Positions 25,700 to 34,786 are shown, counted from the stretch's first letter. The stretch is DNA of 64,000 nt from Saccharopolyspora_C sp040643635 (GCF_040643635.1 NZ_JBEYUS010000008.1:62001-126000); one strand, 5' to 3'. Numbers and translations: made by a program. The notes: a model not told the origin generated them from the letters alone.

Positions 25700-26230
25700 C
25701 TACGGACCGCCGCGCGCCACGCGCAGCTTGCGCAGCGCCGCGTCGAGGTCCGACCCGAGATCACTGCTCGATGCGGTCGCGGCCGGGGGGAGTGCGCGCA
25801 CCACCACCAGTGTGCCAGCGGGCAGCACGGCGAGGCGGTCCCGCATCAGGTGCCGGAGCCGCCTGGTCACGCGGTGCCGCAGCACCGCGTTGCCCACGGC
25901 CTTGCTCACGACAAAACCCACGCGGGCCGGTTCCCCGATGTCCCGAGTGGGTTCGATGTCCGAGTCCGGCCGCGGTCCCTGGTTCGGTTCGGCGCGCCCC
26001 GCTAGCTCGTCGGCCGCGGGGTGCGCCGCCGTGGTCCCGTCGTGCCGGTCCACGCCTGCGCGGTTCACCTGGTGGACGTGCTCAGGAGCGGCGCCGCGGA
26101 CCTCGGTCCGGGGCGCCGCGTTCGGCACCAGCAGGTGCACCACCAATCGGGCGCGCCCCGCACGGCGGCCACGACGGACCGCCAGGCGAAAGTCCTGGCT
26201 GGAGGTCAGCCGGGCGGCCGCGGGCAGCAC
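25700..26230 (-). CDS. rnpA: Ribonuclease P protein component with internal insertion
   Basis: Protein subunit of RNase P, which matures tRNA 5' ends. At 176 residues it is about 50 longer than usual. The conserved R-N-R-type segment appears as V-G-F-V-V-S-K-A-V-G-N-A-V-L-R-H-R near residues 104-120. Residues about 41-100 are an inserted hydrophilic stretch rich in His/Asp/Pro between the first strand and the conserved helix. GTG 26230 begins 10 nt after the rpmH stop. Confidence 0.92.
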   Translation of the reverse strand: MLPAAARLTSSQDFRLAVRRGRRAGRARLVVHLLVPNAAPRTEVRGAAPEHVHQVNRAGVDRHDGTTAAHPAADELAGRAEPNQGPRPDSDIEPTRDIGEPARVGFVVSKAVGNAVLRHRVTRRLRHLMRDRLAVLPAGTLVVVRALPPAATASSSDLGSDLDAALRKLRVARGGP

Positions 26231-26240
26231 GAACCGATGA

Positions 26241-26384
26241 TCAGGCGGTCAGCGAGGCACGGCCCCTGCGGCGACGCGCGGACACGATGGCGCGACCGGC
26301 GCGGGTGCGCATGCGCAGCCGGAACCCGTGCTTGCGGGCACGGCGACGGTTGTTCGGTTGGAAGGTGCGCTTGCCCTTGCTCAC
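26241..26384 (-). CDS. rpmH: 50S ribosomal protein L34
   Basis: A 47-residue basic protein beginning (GTG) S-K-G-K-R-T-F-Q-P-N-N-R-R-R and ending in S-A-R-R-R-R-G-R-A-S-L-T-A, the classic L34 pattern. GTG 26384 is preceded by GGGAG. It heads the leftward series rpmH-rnpA-yidD-yidC-jag-rsmG-parA-parB, the canonical order left of dnaA. Confidence 0.97.
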   Translation of the reverse strand: MSKGKRTFQPNNRRRARKHGFRLRMRTRAGRAIVSARRRRGRASLTA

Positions 26385-26696
26385 GGTGGATCTCCCGTTA
26401 CTTCAGGCCCGTTGGAACAGGCACGTGCTCGGCCCGATGGCTCGGTCAAGATGTCCCCGCCCGCCGTAGCGGCCATCGTGTCGAGCTCACCCCCCGGTGG
26501 TACGAGGGGAGTCTGCACGCGGCGGCACCGGCGGCGCCTCGCGCGCTGCGCCGGGACTTCAGCCGAAATCCAAGCGCGGCGACATTCCCGCTCGTGCGGC
26601 GGGGGACTGCACGAGGCTACGCCACCTGCCCGGATGCTCGGTCACCGGGGGTCTCAGCAGCGCCGGTGCGGTCCCGGACGGCTGGGACCACCCGCC

Positions 26697-26725
26697 TTGT
26701 GAGGCGATCTCGACCTTGTTAGGTT
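26697..26725 (+). promoter_or_regulatory. Candidate dnaA promoter
   Basis: TTGTGA at 26697 and TAGGTT at 26720 are 17 nt apart. This would give a leader of about 275 nt containing both DnaA boxes. It is the best match I could find, but not a strong one. Confidence 0.35.
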
Positions 26726-26871
26726 GTCCCTTCTGCGATGCGCGCCCGGCGGCGTGGGAGCCGTCCGCACTGCGCATCGATGCGGCGCGCAAGGGCACCA
26801 CCAGGATCGCAGGTACCGGCGGGGACCCAGGGGGGACGTCCGAGGTTCGCTGCCGTACCTTCATGCACAGC

Positions 26872-26892
26872 TGTGGATAACTCTGTGGACAC
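26872..26892. promoter_or_regulatory. DnaA boxes upstream of dnaA
   Basis: TGTGGATAA (perfect) at 26872-26880 and TGTGGACAC (one mismatch) at 26884-26892, 12 bp apart and about 110-130 bp before the dnaA start. They would allow autoregulation of dnaA. Confidence 0.75.
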
Positions 26893-27003
26893 CTTGTCCG
26901 GGCGTGCGCGGAGCGAGTTCATCACCCCGCGCCGGCGACGCCGCACTTGCCGAGGTGTGGGAGTCAACGGTGCGGGTCACGTGCCGGTGAGGGGAGCGCA
27001 GGG

Positions 27004-28878
27004 GTGACCGACCACCAAACCGAGCTTGGTCGGGTCTGGGACGAAGTGGTGCTGGAGTTGTCCTCGGGCACGCTGTCGCCGCAACAACGCGCGTGGATGC
27101 GCGTGACCCGCCCGATCGGCCTGCTGGATGGTACGGCACTGCTAGCCGCCCCCAGTGATTTCGCGAAGGAAGCGATCGAGCGCGCCCTGCGCGATCCGAT
27201 CACCGACGCGCTGTCCCGCCGGCTGGGCCGCGAGGTGTCGCTCGCCGTCAAGGTGGACACCGCGGTACCCGCGCCGACCCGCCCGATCGCCGCTCCCGAG
27301 GCCCGCCCGGAGCCACCGGCCCGCACGGGCGAACCCGCGGAGCGGCCCACGACGTTCGGCATCGCCTACGACTCCTCCCCGTACATCGCGACCGGACCGT
27401 CGAACTACTCGGCGCAGCCGCGGCGGCCGGAGGCGTTCGGCAACGGCGCGCACGGCGGTTCGATCAGCGGCTCGCTGCCGAACGAGCAGGTCGGTGCGCA
27501 GTACTCCCACCAGACCTCGTACCCGCCGGAAGTGCCGTACTCCCTGGACTCCCGGGGCGCTCCGGAGACCGCGTACGCGCCGGAACCGCAGTACGGCTCC
27601 GAGCAGCAGTACGCCGACTACCAGCCGGAACCGGAACGCGCCCCGGAGCAGAAGTGGCCGTCGGCGCCGGAATCCCCCGCCGACCAGGACCACGAGGCCG
27701 ACGTCGAGGACGAGTCCGCCGACCAGGAGGACACGACTCCGACCGAGGCGAACGTGTGGCCGACCTTCGGCCGCGGCCAGCACACCGAGCAGCACCAGCA
27801 GGGCCAGCCGTTCACCGCACCGAAGAACGGCCCGCCGACCTCGCAGACCAGGTTGAACGCGAAGTACACCTTCGACACCTTCGTGATCGGCGCGTCCAAC
27901 CGGTTCGCGCACGCGGCCGCGGTGGCGGCGGCGGAGGCACCGGCGCGCGCGTACAACCCGCTGTTCATCTGGGGCGAGTCCGGGCTCGGCAAGACGCACC
28001 TGCTGCACGCGGTGGGGCACTACACGCAGCGGCTGTTCCCGGGGATGCGGGTGCGCTACGTGTCCACCGAGGAGTTCACGAACGACTTCATCAACTCGCT
28101 GCGCGACGACCGGCAGGTGGCGTTCCAGCGCCGCTACCGCGACGTGGACGTGCTGCTGGTCGATGACATCCAGTTCTTGGAGGGCAAGGAAGGCACCCAG
28201 GAGGAGTTCTTCCACACCTTCAACACGCTGCACAATTCGAACAAGCAGATCGTGGTGTCCTCGGACCGCCCGCCGAAGGGGCTGCGCACGCTGGAGGACC
28301 GGCTGCGCACCCGGTTCGAGTGGGGCCTGATCACCGACATCCAGCCTCCCGAGCTGGAGACGCGGATCGCGATCCTCCGGAAGAAGGCGGCGCAGGACCG
28401 GATGGCGGCCCCCGCCGAGGTGCTGGAGTTCATCGCCGCCCGCATCGAGCGGAACATCCGGGAGCTCGAAGGCGCGCTGATCCGGGTGACGGCGTTCGCC
28501 TCGTTGAACCGGCAGCCGGTGGACGTGCAGCTGGCGGAGATCGTGCTGCGCGACCTGATCCCCGATTCGGCTACGCCCGAGATCACGGCGCCGACCATCA
28601 TGGGCGTCACCGCCGAGTACTTCGCGGTGACGATCGACGACCTGTGCGGGCCGGGGAAGACGAAGGCGCTCGCGCAGGCGCGGCAGATCGCGATGTACCT
28701 GTGCCGGGAGCTCACCGATTCCTCGCTGCCGAAGATCGGGCAGAGCTTCGGCGGCCGGGACCACACGACGGTCATGCACGCGGACAAGAAGATCCGCAAG
28801 GAGATGGCCGAGCGGCGCCGGGTGTACGACCAGGTGCAGGAACTGACGTCCCGGATCAAGCAGCAGTCTCGCGGCTGA
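27004..28878 (+). CDS. dnaA: Chromosomal replication initiator DnaA
   Basis: A 624-residue initiator. Domain I spans about residues 1-82. Domain II is a long linker of about 200 residues rich in Gln, Pro, Tyr and Glu. Domain III begins near 286 and has Walker A G-E-S-G-L-G-K-T (324-331) and Walker B L-L-V-D-D-I-Q-F (about 384-391). Domain IV ends with the DNA-binding signature G-R-D-H-T-T-V-M-H-A near 584. GTG 27004 follows GGGGAG by 7 nt. The long linker is typical of high-GC actinobacteria. Confidence 0.98.
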   Translation: MTDHQTELGRVWDEVVLELSSGTLSPQQRAWMRVTRPIGLLDGTALLAAPSDFAKEAIERALRDPITDALSRRLGREVSLAVKVDTAVPAPTRPIAAPEARPEPPARTGEPAERPTTFGIAYDSSPYIATGPSNYSAQPRRPEAFGNGAHGGSISGSLPNEQVGAQYSHQTSYPPEVPYSLDSRGAPETAYAPEPQYGSEQQYADYQPEPERAPEQKWPSAPESPADQDHEADVEDESADQEDTTPTEANVWPTFGRGQHTEQHQQGQPFTAPKNGPPTSQTRLNAKYTFDTFVIGASNRFAHAAAVAAAEAPARAYNPLFIWGESGLGKTHLLHAVGHYTQRLFPGMRVRYVSTEEFTNDFINSLRDDRQVAFQRRYRDVDVLLVDDIQFLEGKEGTQEEFFHTFNTLHNSNKQIVVSSDRPPKGLRTLEDRLRTRFEWGLITDIQPPELETRIAILRKKAAQDRMAAPAEVLEFIAARIERNIRELEGALIRVTAFASLNRQPVDVQLAEIVLRDLIPDSATPEITAPTIMGVTAEYFAVTIDDLCGPGKTKALAQARQIAMYLCRELTDSSLPKIGQSFGGRDHTTVMHADKKIRKEMAERRRVYDQVQELTSRIKQQSRG

Positions 28879-29936
28879 GGTCGCCCCTTCCGACATTCAC
28901 GCAGGTCAGGCGACTCTCTGATCGACTTGGTCGTGCTGCGTCCTGTTGCTGAGGCGTACGTTTCAATCGTATTAGCGAGTGGCCGGTAGTCGCTGCGGTG
29001 CGGGCGGTTCGTCGGCGCTGCCGACATCGGCGGGCCGGCGACCCCTCGGCTGGGGACGGCGGGGACGGGGGAGTGGACGGTCCGCGCCCGGTAGCGCGCG
29101 AAGCCCGGGGGTGACCGGGGCGCCGCGCTTGATCCGCTCGCACCGCTCGCACCGCTCGCACCGCGTCTCCGGCCGTTCCGGACGCCCGGTCCACCTGGCG
29201 GCGACCGGACCCGGCCTCCCGGCCGAACGCGCGGAACCTTTCTGTCCCACCCCGGGGACCCGACCCGGCTACCGCGCCAGAAAGATCCCGCGAGATCTCC
29301 GCGGGCCGACCCACCGGGCACCAGCGCGACCGCTGCTCCGGCCCGCGGGCCCCGCGCTCGATCACCGCATCTCACCGGGCCCTCCGCGCCGGATCCTGCC
29401 CACCAGGCCCTCCGCCTCGGACCTGCGCACCGGACTTTCCGCGCCGAAGCCGACCGCCCGATCGCGCTGCCGCCACTGCCGGCCGCCACCAGTGGCCGCA
29501 CCATCACCGGTCCGCCGCGTCGCGGCGTTCGCGGCACCGCGGCGGACCGCACCGCGCTGCCGCGGTCCGCGGCCGGGACCACCGCACCTCCCCGGTCGGC
29601 GACCACCGCGAGCCGCTCGCCGAACCTTTCTGCCGCACCGGTCGGCTCCCGGCACCCGCCGCTCGCAGAAAAATCCGCACCCGGATCCGGTCGCGACGCG
29701 CCTCGGGAGCGTGCCGGCGGCCGTGCACAGCCTGTGGAGAACTCGAATTCCGCTCGCTCTGCGCACAACCGGTCGCCCACCGCACGGATTTCGCCGCTCC
29801 AACGCCCCTGCGAGCTCCGCGTCGGCCACCGGAGCGCCTCGAACCGGTGGATCGGGCTGTGGATCGCGCGGACTTTTCTGCACAGGGGCAGTGGCCTTGC
29901 CCTCACCCCCGGCAAAAAACCCGCCGCGAGGCCGAC

Positions 29937-30383
29937 CTGTCCACAGCTTCGCCATCCCCAGGCCTGAGCTGGAGTTTTCCCCAATCCGTGCACAGCCTGT
30001 GCACAACCATCGCCGACCTGCCCACAGGCCGTACCCCGGTTGGACACAGGAAACCCACAGATCTGCCCACACCCCGATCGGTGGAGGCCCGAAAAGGGAG
30101 CCCTCATCCGCAGGGGCTGGGTACAACTGGGGGTTCAGCTGTGGATGGCGGTGTGGACAACATGGCCTCGATGTGGACAACTTCGGGTCGGTCAGAAGTT
30201 GTCCACGACTCGTTCAGCCCATCCACCGGTTACCCCCAGTCCCCATCCACAGCTGTCCAGGTGTCGTGAACAGCCAAAACGGGGGTTATCCCCACAACCC
30301 ACAACCCTTACTACTACTGCTCTCTTTCTTTTCTTTTGAATGAAGAAAAAAAGAAGAGAGAGGGGCGGTGGACAAGTGGACAA
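29937..30383. other. Replication origin oriC core
   Basis: DnaA boxes seen by eye: TGTGGACAA at 30152-30160 and 30172-30180 (perfect); one-mismatch sites at 29937-29945, 29998-30006, 30199-30207 and 30286-30294; and two abutting GTGGACAA copies at 30368-30383. An AT-rich pyrimidine/purine block (30320-30359), the only such block nearby, is the likely unwinding site. The location between dnaA and dnaN is the standard actinobacterial oriC position. Confidence 0.88.
30308..30359. other. DnaA-trio-like run and AT-rich unwinding block
   Basis: TTA-CTA-CTA-CTG-CTC at 30308-30322 fits the DnaA-trio pattern (3'-GAT-5' type repeats on the complementary strand) known from the Bacillus subtilis unwinding system. 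It follows the box-like TTATCCCCA (30286) and a short GC-rich stretch, then a pyrimidine tract (30320-30337) and a purine tract (30338-30360) that could pair imperfectly. Confidence 0.55.
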
Positions 30384-30689
30384 CCGCGGCGAGGTGGCCC
30401 GGAACGAACGCTTCGAGAGCCAGGACCCGGATGCGGCGATCGCGACGAACGCTCTACGGTGGAACTCCCGCGACGGCCGATCCGGAGCCGCGTGCTCGTG
30501 GCCTCTCGTGGGACGGGTTCCGATGCGCCCCGCGCCAGGTGCCGCCCTCCGGTCGCGCACCCCGGGCGACGCAACGGGACACCGACCTCGACAGCCCCGC
30601 ACCGACAGCACTCCCGGAACCGGCCGCCCCCACGGCGCCGGCAGCGTTCTCCCCGGCACCCGGCTTCGGCCGAAACCGAAAGGACATCG

Positions 30690-31814
30690 ATGAAGATCCG
30701 CGTGGAACGTGACGGTCTTGCCGACGCCGTCGCCTGGGTCGCGCGCAGCCTGCCGTCGCGGCCGCCGGTTCCGGTGCTGGGCGGGGTGCTGCTGGACGCG
30801 AGCTCCGGCGAAGCGCTGACCATCTCCGGTTTCGACTACGAGGTCTCCGCCCAGGTCACCACCGAGGCCTCCATCGACTCCACCGGCAAGACCCTGGTCT
30901 CCGGGCGGTTGCTGGCCGACATCACCAAGTCGCTGCCGAACCGGCCCGTCGAGATCACCGTGGACGGCTCGCGGGTGACGATCACCTGCGGCAGCTCGCG
31001 GTTCAGCCTGCCGACCATGCCGGTCGAGGACTACCCCGAGCTCCCGGCGATGCCGGAGCGCGCGGGTGCCGTCCCCGGCGACCTGTTCTCGGCCGCCGTC
31101 GCCCAGGTCGCGGTCGCCGCCGGCCGGGACGACACGCTGCCGATGCTCACCGGCGTCCGCATGGAGATCAACGCGGACCGGCTGACGATGGTCGCCACCG
31201 ACCGGTTCCGGCTCGCGATGCGCGAGTTCACCTGGGAGCCGGACGAGTCGATCGCCGACACCGCGATCCTCGTCCCGGCCAAGACGCTCGCCGAGTCCGC
31301 GAAGACCCTCGGCGGCTCCGGCGCCAAGGTGGAGATCTCGCTGGCGTCCGGCGACGGCCTGCTCGGCCTGTCCGGCTCGACCCGGCGGAACACCACCCGG
31401 CTGCTGGACGCGGAGTTCCCGAAGTACCGCCAGCTGCTGCCGTCCGAGACCGCGGCCACCGCGATCATCGACGTGGCCCCGCTTGTCGAGGCGATCAAGC
31501 GCGTGTCGCTGGTCGCCGAGCGCGGCACCCAGGTGCGGCTGGAGTTCTCCGACTCCGGCCTGCGGCTCACCGCCGGTGGCGATGACGAGGGCAGCGCCGA
31601 AGAGGAGCTCCCCGTCGAGCTCGACGGCGAGGGCCTGACCATCGCCTTCAACCCGACGTACCTGCTCGACGGCCTGGGCGCGCTCAAGACCGACCGCGCC
31701 CAGATGCTGTTCACCACATCCAACCGCCCCGCGCTGCTGAAGCCGGTCGGGGAGGATGGTGAGGTGGTCGAGGGCTACCTCTACCTGCTGATGCCGGTGC
31801 GCTTGCCGGGCTGA
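30690..31814 (+). CDS. dnaN: DNA polymerase III sliding clamp (beta subunit)
   Basis: A 374-residue clamp that encircles DNA and tethers polymerase III and repair proteins. The three-domain fold is continuous from M-K-I-R-V-E-R to the C-terminal Y-L-L-M-P-V-R-L. ATG 30690 follows AAAGGA by 5 nt. The DnaA gap lies before it and gnd follows, as in Streptomyces. Confidence 0.98.
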   Translation: MKIRVERDGLADAVAWVARSLPSRPPVPVLGGVLLDASSGEALTISGFDYEVSAQVTTEASIDSTGKTLVSGRLLADITKSLPNRPVEITVDGSRVTITCGSSRFSLPTMPVEDYPELPAMPERAGAVPGDLFSAAVAQVAVAAGRDDTLPMLTGVRMEINADRLTMVATDRFRLAMREFTWEPDESIADTAILVPAKTLAESAKTLGGSGAKVEISLASGDGLLGLSGSTRRNTTRLLDAEFPKYRQLLPSETAATAIIDVAPLVEAIKRVSLVAERGTQVRLEFSDSGLRLTAGGDDEGSAEEELPVELDGEGLTIAFNPTYLLDGLGALKTDRAQMLFTTSNRPALLKPVGEDGEVVEGYLYLLMPVRLPG

Positions 31815-31923
31815 GGTGGTCCCGGTGCCCGCCGCGATCCGCCCGGGCGCCGATCACGTGCGGCACCGGGCCGCGTCCGAACGGCCGGCCCGGGCAACAA
31901 CCAGTCTCGAAGGGGAAGATCCG

Positions 31924-32811
31924 GTGCAACTGGGACTTGTGGGTCTCGGCCGAATGGGTTTCAACATGCGCGAGCGGCTGCGGGCCGCCGGGCACGAGGT
32001 CATCGGCTACGACCGGAACCAAGAGGTCAGCGACGTCGCCTCGATCGCCGACCTGGCGGGCGGGCTGACCGGCCCGCGGATCGTGTGGATCATGGTCCCG
32101 CACGGCGAGCCCACCAAGCAGACCATCGAGGCGCTCGCCGAGGTGCTCTCCGCGGGTGACCTGGTCATCGAAGGCGGGAACTCCAAGTTCACCGAGGACC
32201 AGGCGAACGCGGCGCTGCTCGCCGAGCACGGCGTGAAGTACGTCGACGTCGGCGTGTCCGGCGGCGTGTGGGGCGCGACCAACGGCTACGGGCTGATGGC
32301 GGGCGGCGACACCGCCGACATCGAGCGCGCCATGCCGATCTTCGACGCGCTGCGGCCGGAGGGCCCCCGCGCGGAGGGCTTCGCGCACGCCGGGCCGGTC
32401 GGCGCCGGGCACTACGCGAAGATGGTGCACAACGGCATCGAGTACGGCCTGATGCAGGCCTACGCCGAGGGCTTCGAGCTGCTCGCCGCCTCCGACGTGG
32501 TGACCGACGTGCCCGCGACGATCAAGGCCTGGAGCCGGGGAACCGTGGTCCGGTCCTGGCTGCTGGACCTGCTGGTGCGCGCGATGGACGACGACCCGGA
32601 GCTGCAGAAGCTGCGCGGTTACGTCTCCGACTCCGGCGAAGGCCGCTGGACGGTGGAGGAGTCGGTGCGCCACGCGGTGCCGACCCCGGTGATGACCGCC
32701 GCGCTCTACGCCCGGTTCGCCTCCCGCCAGGACGACTCGCCCGCGATGAAGGCCGTGGCCGCGCTGCGCAACCAGTTCGGCGGGCACGCGGTGGAGACCA
32801 ACGAGGGCTGA
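31924..32811 (+). CDS. gnd: 6-phosphogluconate dehydrogenase, decarboxylating (short form)
   Basis: A 295-residue enzyme making ribulose-5-phosphate from 6-phosphogluconate in the pentose phosphate pathway. It has the dinucleotide site G-L-V-G-L-G-R-M-G, the substrate motif G-V-S-G-G-V-W-G, and the catalytic lysine in G-H-Y-A-K-M-V-H-N-G-I-E. It belongs to the short, NAD-linked type. GTG 31924 follows AAGGGGA. Its place between dnaN and recF is a known actinobacterial arrangement. Confidence 0.95.
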   Translation: MQLGLVGLGRMGFNMRERLRAAGHEVIGYDRNQEVSDVASIADLAGGLTGPRIVWIMVPHGEPTKQTIEALAEVLSAGDLVIEGGNSKFTEDQANAALLAEHGVKYVDVGVSGGVWGATNGYGLMAGGDTADIERAMPIFDALRPEGPRAEGFAHAGPVGAGHYAKMVHNGIEYGLMQAYAEGFELLAASDVVTDVPATIKAWSRGTVVRSWLLDLLVRAMDDDPELQKLRGYVSDSGEGRWTVEESVRHAVPTPVMTAALYARFASRQDDSPAMKAVAALRNQFGGHAVETNEG

Positions 32812-32842
32812 TCCGGGTCGCCGTGTCGACAAGGTGACATGT

Positions 32843-32875
32843 CGGTGAGGTGACTCCGCGCGGGTCACCTCACCG
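32843..32875 (+). terminator. Hairpin between gnd and recF
   Basis: A perfect 12-bp stem (32843-32854 with 32864-32875) with a 9-nt loop, 32 nt after the gnd stop. Confidence 0.75.
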
Positions 32876-32926
32876 CGCGCCCGGTCGTGCGGGTGCCGTC
32901 CGCGCGACCAGATCCCGTGGAGCGCT

Positions 32927-34102
32927 GTGTACGTCCGACATCTGCAAGTGACCGACTTCCGCTCGTGGCCGCAGGCCGACCTGGCCTTCGAGCCGGGGGC
33001 GAGCGTGCTGGTCGGGTCCAACGGCCAGGGCAAGACGAACCTGGTCGAGGCGCTGGGCTACGTCGCCACGCTCGGGTCGCACCGGGTGTCCGGCGATGCG
33101 CCGCTGGTGCGCTACGGCGCGCAGCGCGCGTTCGTGCGCGCTGCGGTCGTCAACGGCGGCCGGGAGCTGCTGGTCGACCTGGAGATCACGCCGGGCAAGG
33201 CGAACCGGGCGCGGATCAACCGCGGCGCCCCGGGCAAACCGCGCGACGTGCTGGGCATCCTGCGCACCGTGCTGTTCGCGCCGGAGGACCTGGCGGTGGT
33301 GCGCGGGGACCCGGGGGAGCGGCGCCGGTTCCTGGACGAACTGCTGGTGTCGCGGTCGCCGCGGTACGCGGGAGTGCGCTCGGACTACGAGCGGGTGCTG
33401 CGGCAGCGCAGCGCGCTGCTGAAGTCGGCGGGCGCGGCGCGCCGGGGTGGTCCGGCGCCGGACCTGCGGACCCTGGAGGTCTGGGACGGGCACCTCGCGG
33501 CGCACGGCGCCGAGCTGCTGGCGGCCCGGCTGGACCTGGTGGCGGACCTAGCCCCGCACGTGACCAGCTCTTATGCCAGCGTGGCGGAGACCGGGACGGA
33601 CAGCGCGCCGTCCGGGCGGGTCGCGGACGTGCGCTACCGCAGCAGCCTCGGCGACTCGCTGCCCGCCGGGTACGGGGTGCCGCAGGGTGAGCGCGCCGAC
33701 CGGGCCGAGCTGGAGTCCGCGCTGCTCGCGGAGCTGGAACGGGTGCGGCCGCAGGAACTGGAGCGCGGGGTGTCGCTGGTCGGGCCGCACCGCGACGACC
33801 TGGAACTGGTGCTCGGCGAGCTGCCCGCGAAGGGCTATGCGAGCCACGGCGAATCGTGGTCGTTCGTGCTGGCGTTGCGGCTGGCTTCGTACCACCTGCT
33901 CACCGAGGATGGCGCCGAGCCGGTGCTGATCCTGGACGACGTGTTCGCGGAGCTGGACCGGCGGCGCCGTTCGCGGCTGGCCGAACTGGTCGGCGGTGCC
34001 GAGCAGGTGCTGGTCACCGCGGCGGTGGGGGAGGACGTGCCCGAGGAGCTGAAGGGCACCCGCTTCGACGTCCGCGACGGGGAGGTGCGCCGTGTCGAGT
34101 GA
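32927..34102 (+). CDS. recF: DNA repair and gap-filling protein RecF
   Basis: A 391-residue SMC-like ATPase that loads RecA at gaps with RecO and RecR. Walker A is G-S-N-G-Q-G-K-T-N (about 32-40); Walker B is L-I-L-D-D-V-F-A-E-L-D near residue 330. The ABC-type signature lies in the segment near V-G-P-H-R-D-D. GTG 32927 has no clear ribosome site and may be leaderless. Confidence 0.96.
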   Translation: MYVRHLQVTDFRSWPQADLAFEPGASVLVGSNGQGKTNLVEALGYVATLGSHRVSGDAPLVRYGAQRAFVRAAVVNGGRELLVDLEITPGKANRARINRGAPGKPRDVLGILRTVLFAPEDLAVVRGDPGERRRFLDELLVSRSPRYAGVRSDYERVLRQRSALLKSAGAARRGGPAPDLRTLEVWDGHLAAHGAELLAARLDLVADLAPHVTSSYASVAETGTDSAPSGRVADVRYRSSLGDSLPAGYGVPQGERADRAELESALLAELERVRPQELERGVSLVGPHRDDLELVLGELPAKGYASHGESWSFVLALRLASYHLLTEDGAEPVLILDDVFAELDRRRRSRLAELVGGAEQVLVTAAVGEDVPEELKGTRFDVRDGEVRRVE

Positions 34103-34170
34103 GCTCCCGGTCGCCTCCGGTGCGCGCGGCACACGCAGGGTGAACGTCATCCCCCGGAGTTACCCACAAC

Positions 34171-34200
34171 TGGGGATAAGGCTGTGGATGGTGTGGATAA
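34171..34200. promoter_or_regulatory. DnaA-box group between recF and dciA
   Basis: TGTGGATAA (perfect) at 34192-34200, TGGGGATAA (one mismatch) at 34171-34179, and a weaker TGTGGATGG at 34183. They lie just before the dciA start. Confidence 0.65.
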
Positions 34201-34204
34201 CTCG

Positions 34205-34786
34205 ATGACATCGGGCGAGCGCGCGGAGCGAGCGGACACCGCCGCGACCGGTCCGGCGGACCTTCCCGCGACCGGTTCGGACGGCGCTGAGCTGCACGGA
34301 TCGGATCTGGCGCGGGCCGCGCTGCAGGCGGCGAAGGAGAAGTCGAAGGCGCAGCGCCGCACCCGGCGCAGCGTGCTCGGCTCGGGTGGCTCCCGGCGGC
34401 GGCGCCGCTGGTCGGGGCCGGGTGCGGACGAACGCGACCCGCAGCCGCTGGGCAGGCTGGCCTCCCGGCTGGCCACCGAGCACGGCTGGAACGACCGGCT
34501 CTCCGGCGGTCAGGTGTTCGCGCGGTGGAACGGCCTGGTCGGCGGGGACATCGCCGAGCACACGAAGCCGGTCGCGCTCTCCGACGGGGAGCTGACGGTG
34601 CAGGCCGAGTCGACGGCGTGGGCCACCCAGCTGCGCCTGCTGCAGCGGCAGATCCTGCAGCGCATCGCCGACGGGGTCGGCAAGGGCGTGGTCCGCAAGA
34701 TCAAGGTGCAGGGGCCTGCGGCGCCGAGCTGGCGGCACGGACCCCGGCACGTCCCGGGCCGCGGGCCGCGGGACACCTACGGCTGA
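34205..34786 (+). CDS. dciA: DciA-like protein (DUF721, replicative helicase loading)
   Basis: A 193-residue protein with a C-terminal DUF721 domain (about residues 75-165: L-A-T-E-H-G-W-N-D-R, W-N-G-L-V-G-G-D-I-A-E-H-T-K). DciA proteins load or activate the DnaB helicase where DnaC is absent; Rv0004 is the M. tuberculosis equivalent by position. The N-terminal 70 residues are basic and disordered (R-R-R-R-R-W). ATG 34205 is used; a GTG at 34184 lies inside the DnaA boxes. Confidence 0.9.
   Translation: MTSGERAERADTAATGPADLPATGSDGAELHGSDLARAALQAAKEKSKAQRRTRRSVLGSGGSRRRRRWSGPGADERDPQPLGRLASRLATEHGWNDRLSGGQVFARWNGLVGGDIAEHTKPVALSDGELTVQAESTAWATQLRLLQRQILQRIADGVGKGVVRKIKVQGPAAPSWRHGPRHVPGRGPRDTYG

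Larger units (their letters stand above)
26385..27003. other. rpmH-dnaA gap: divergent promoters and DnaA boxes
   Basis: Gene-free 619 bp between two divergent genes. It holds a possible dnaA promoter near 26697-26725 and two DnaA boxes at 26872 and 26884. I see no other structure in 26400-26690 and no credible small gene. Confidence 0.7.
28879..30689. other. dnaA-dnaN gap with oriC
   Basis: Gene-free 1,811 bp, about three times the mycobacterial length. From 28930 to 29700 I see no DnaA boxes; it holds three 9-bp CCGCTCGCA repeats (29134-29160) and the first two of three spaced TTTCTG/CAGAAA elements (29235-29288, 29623-29676, 29872-29924). From about 29937 to 30383 it holds scattered DnaA boxes, a DnaA-trio-like run and an AT-rich block. 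Long open frames across it are rich in Arg/Pro/Ser and not protein-like. Confidence 0.85.

Noticed and set aside
29134..29160. Three CCGCTCGCA tandem copies as a CRISPR-like or iteron array
   Set aside because: Only three 9-bp units with no spacers; too short for either.
28979..30343. A 454-codon open frame in the dnaA-dnaN gap
   Set aside because: Translation is Arg/Pro/Ser-rich, has no domain features, and covers the origin boxes; treated as chance.
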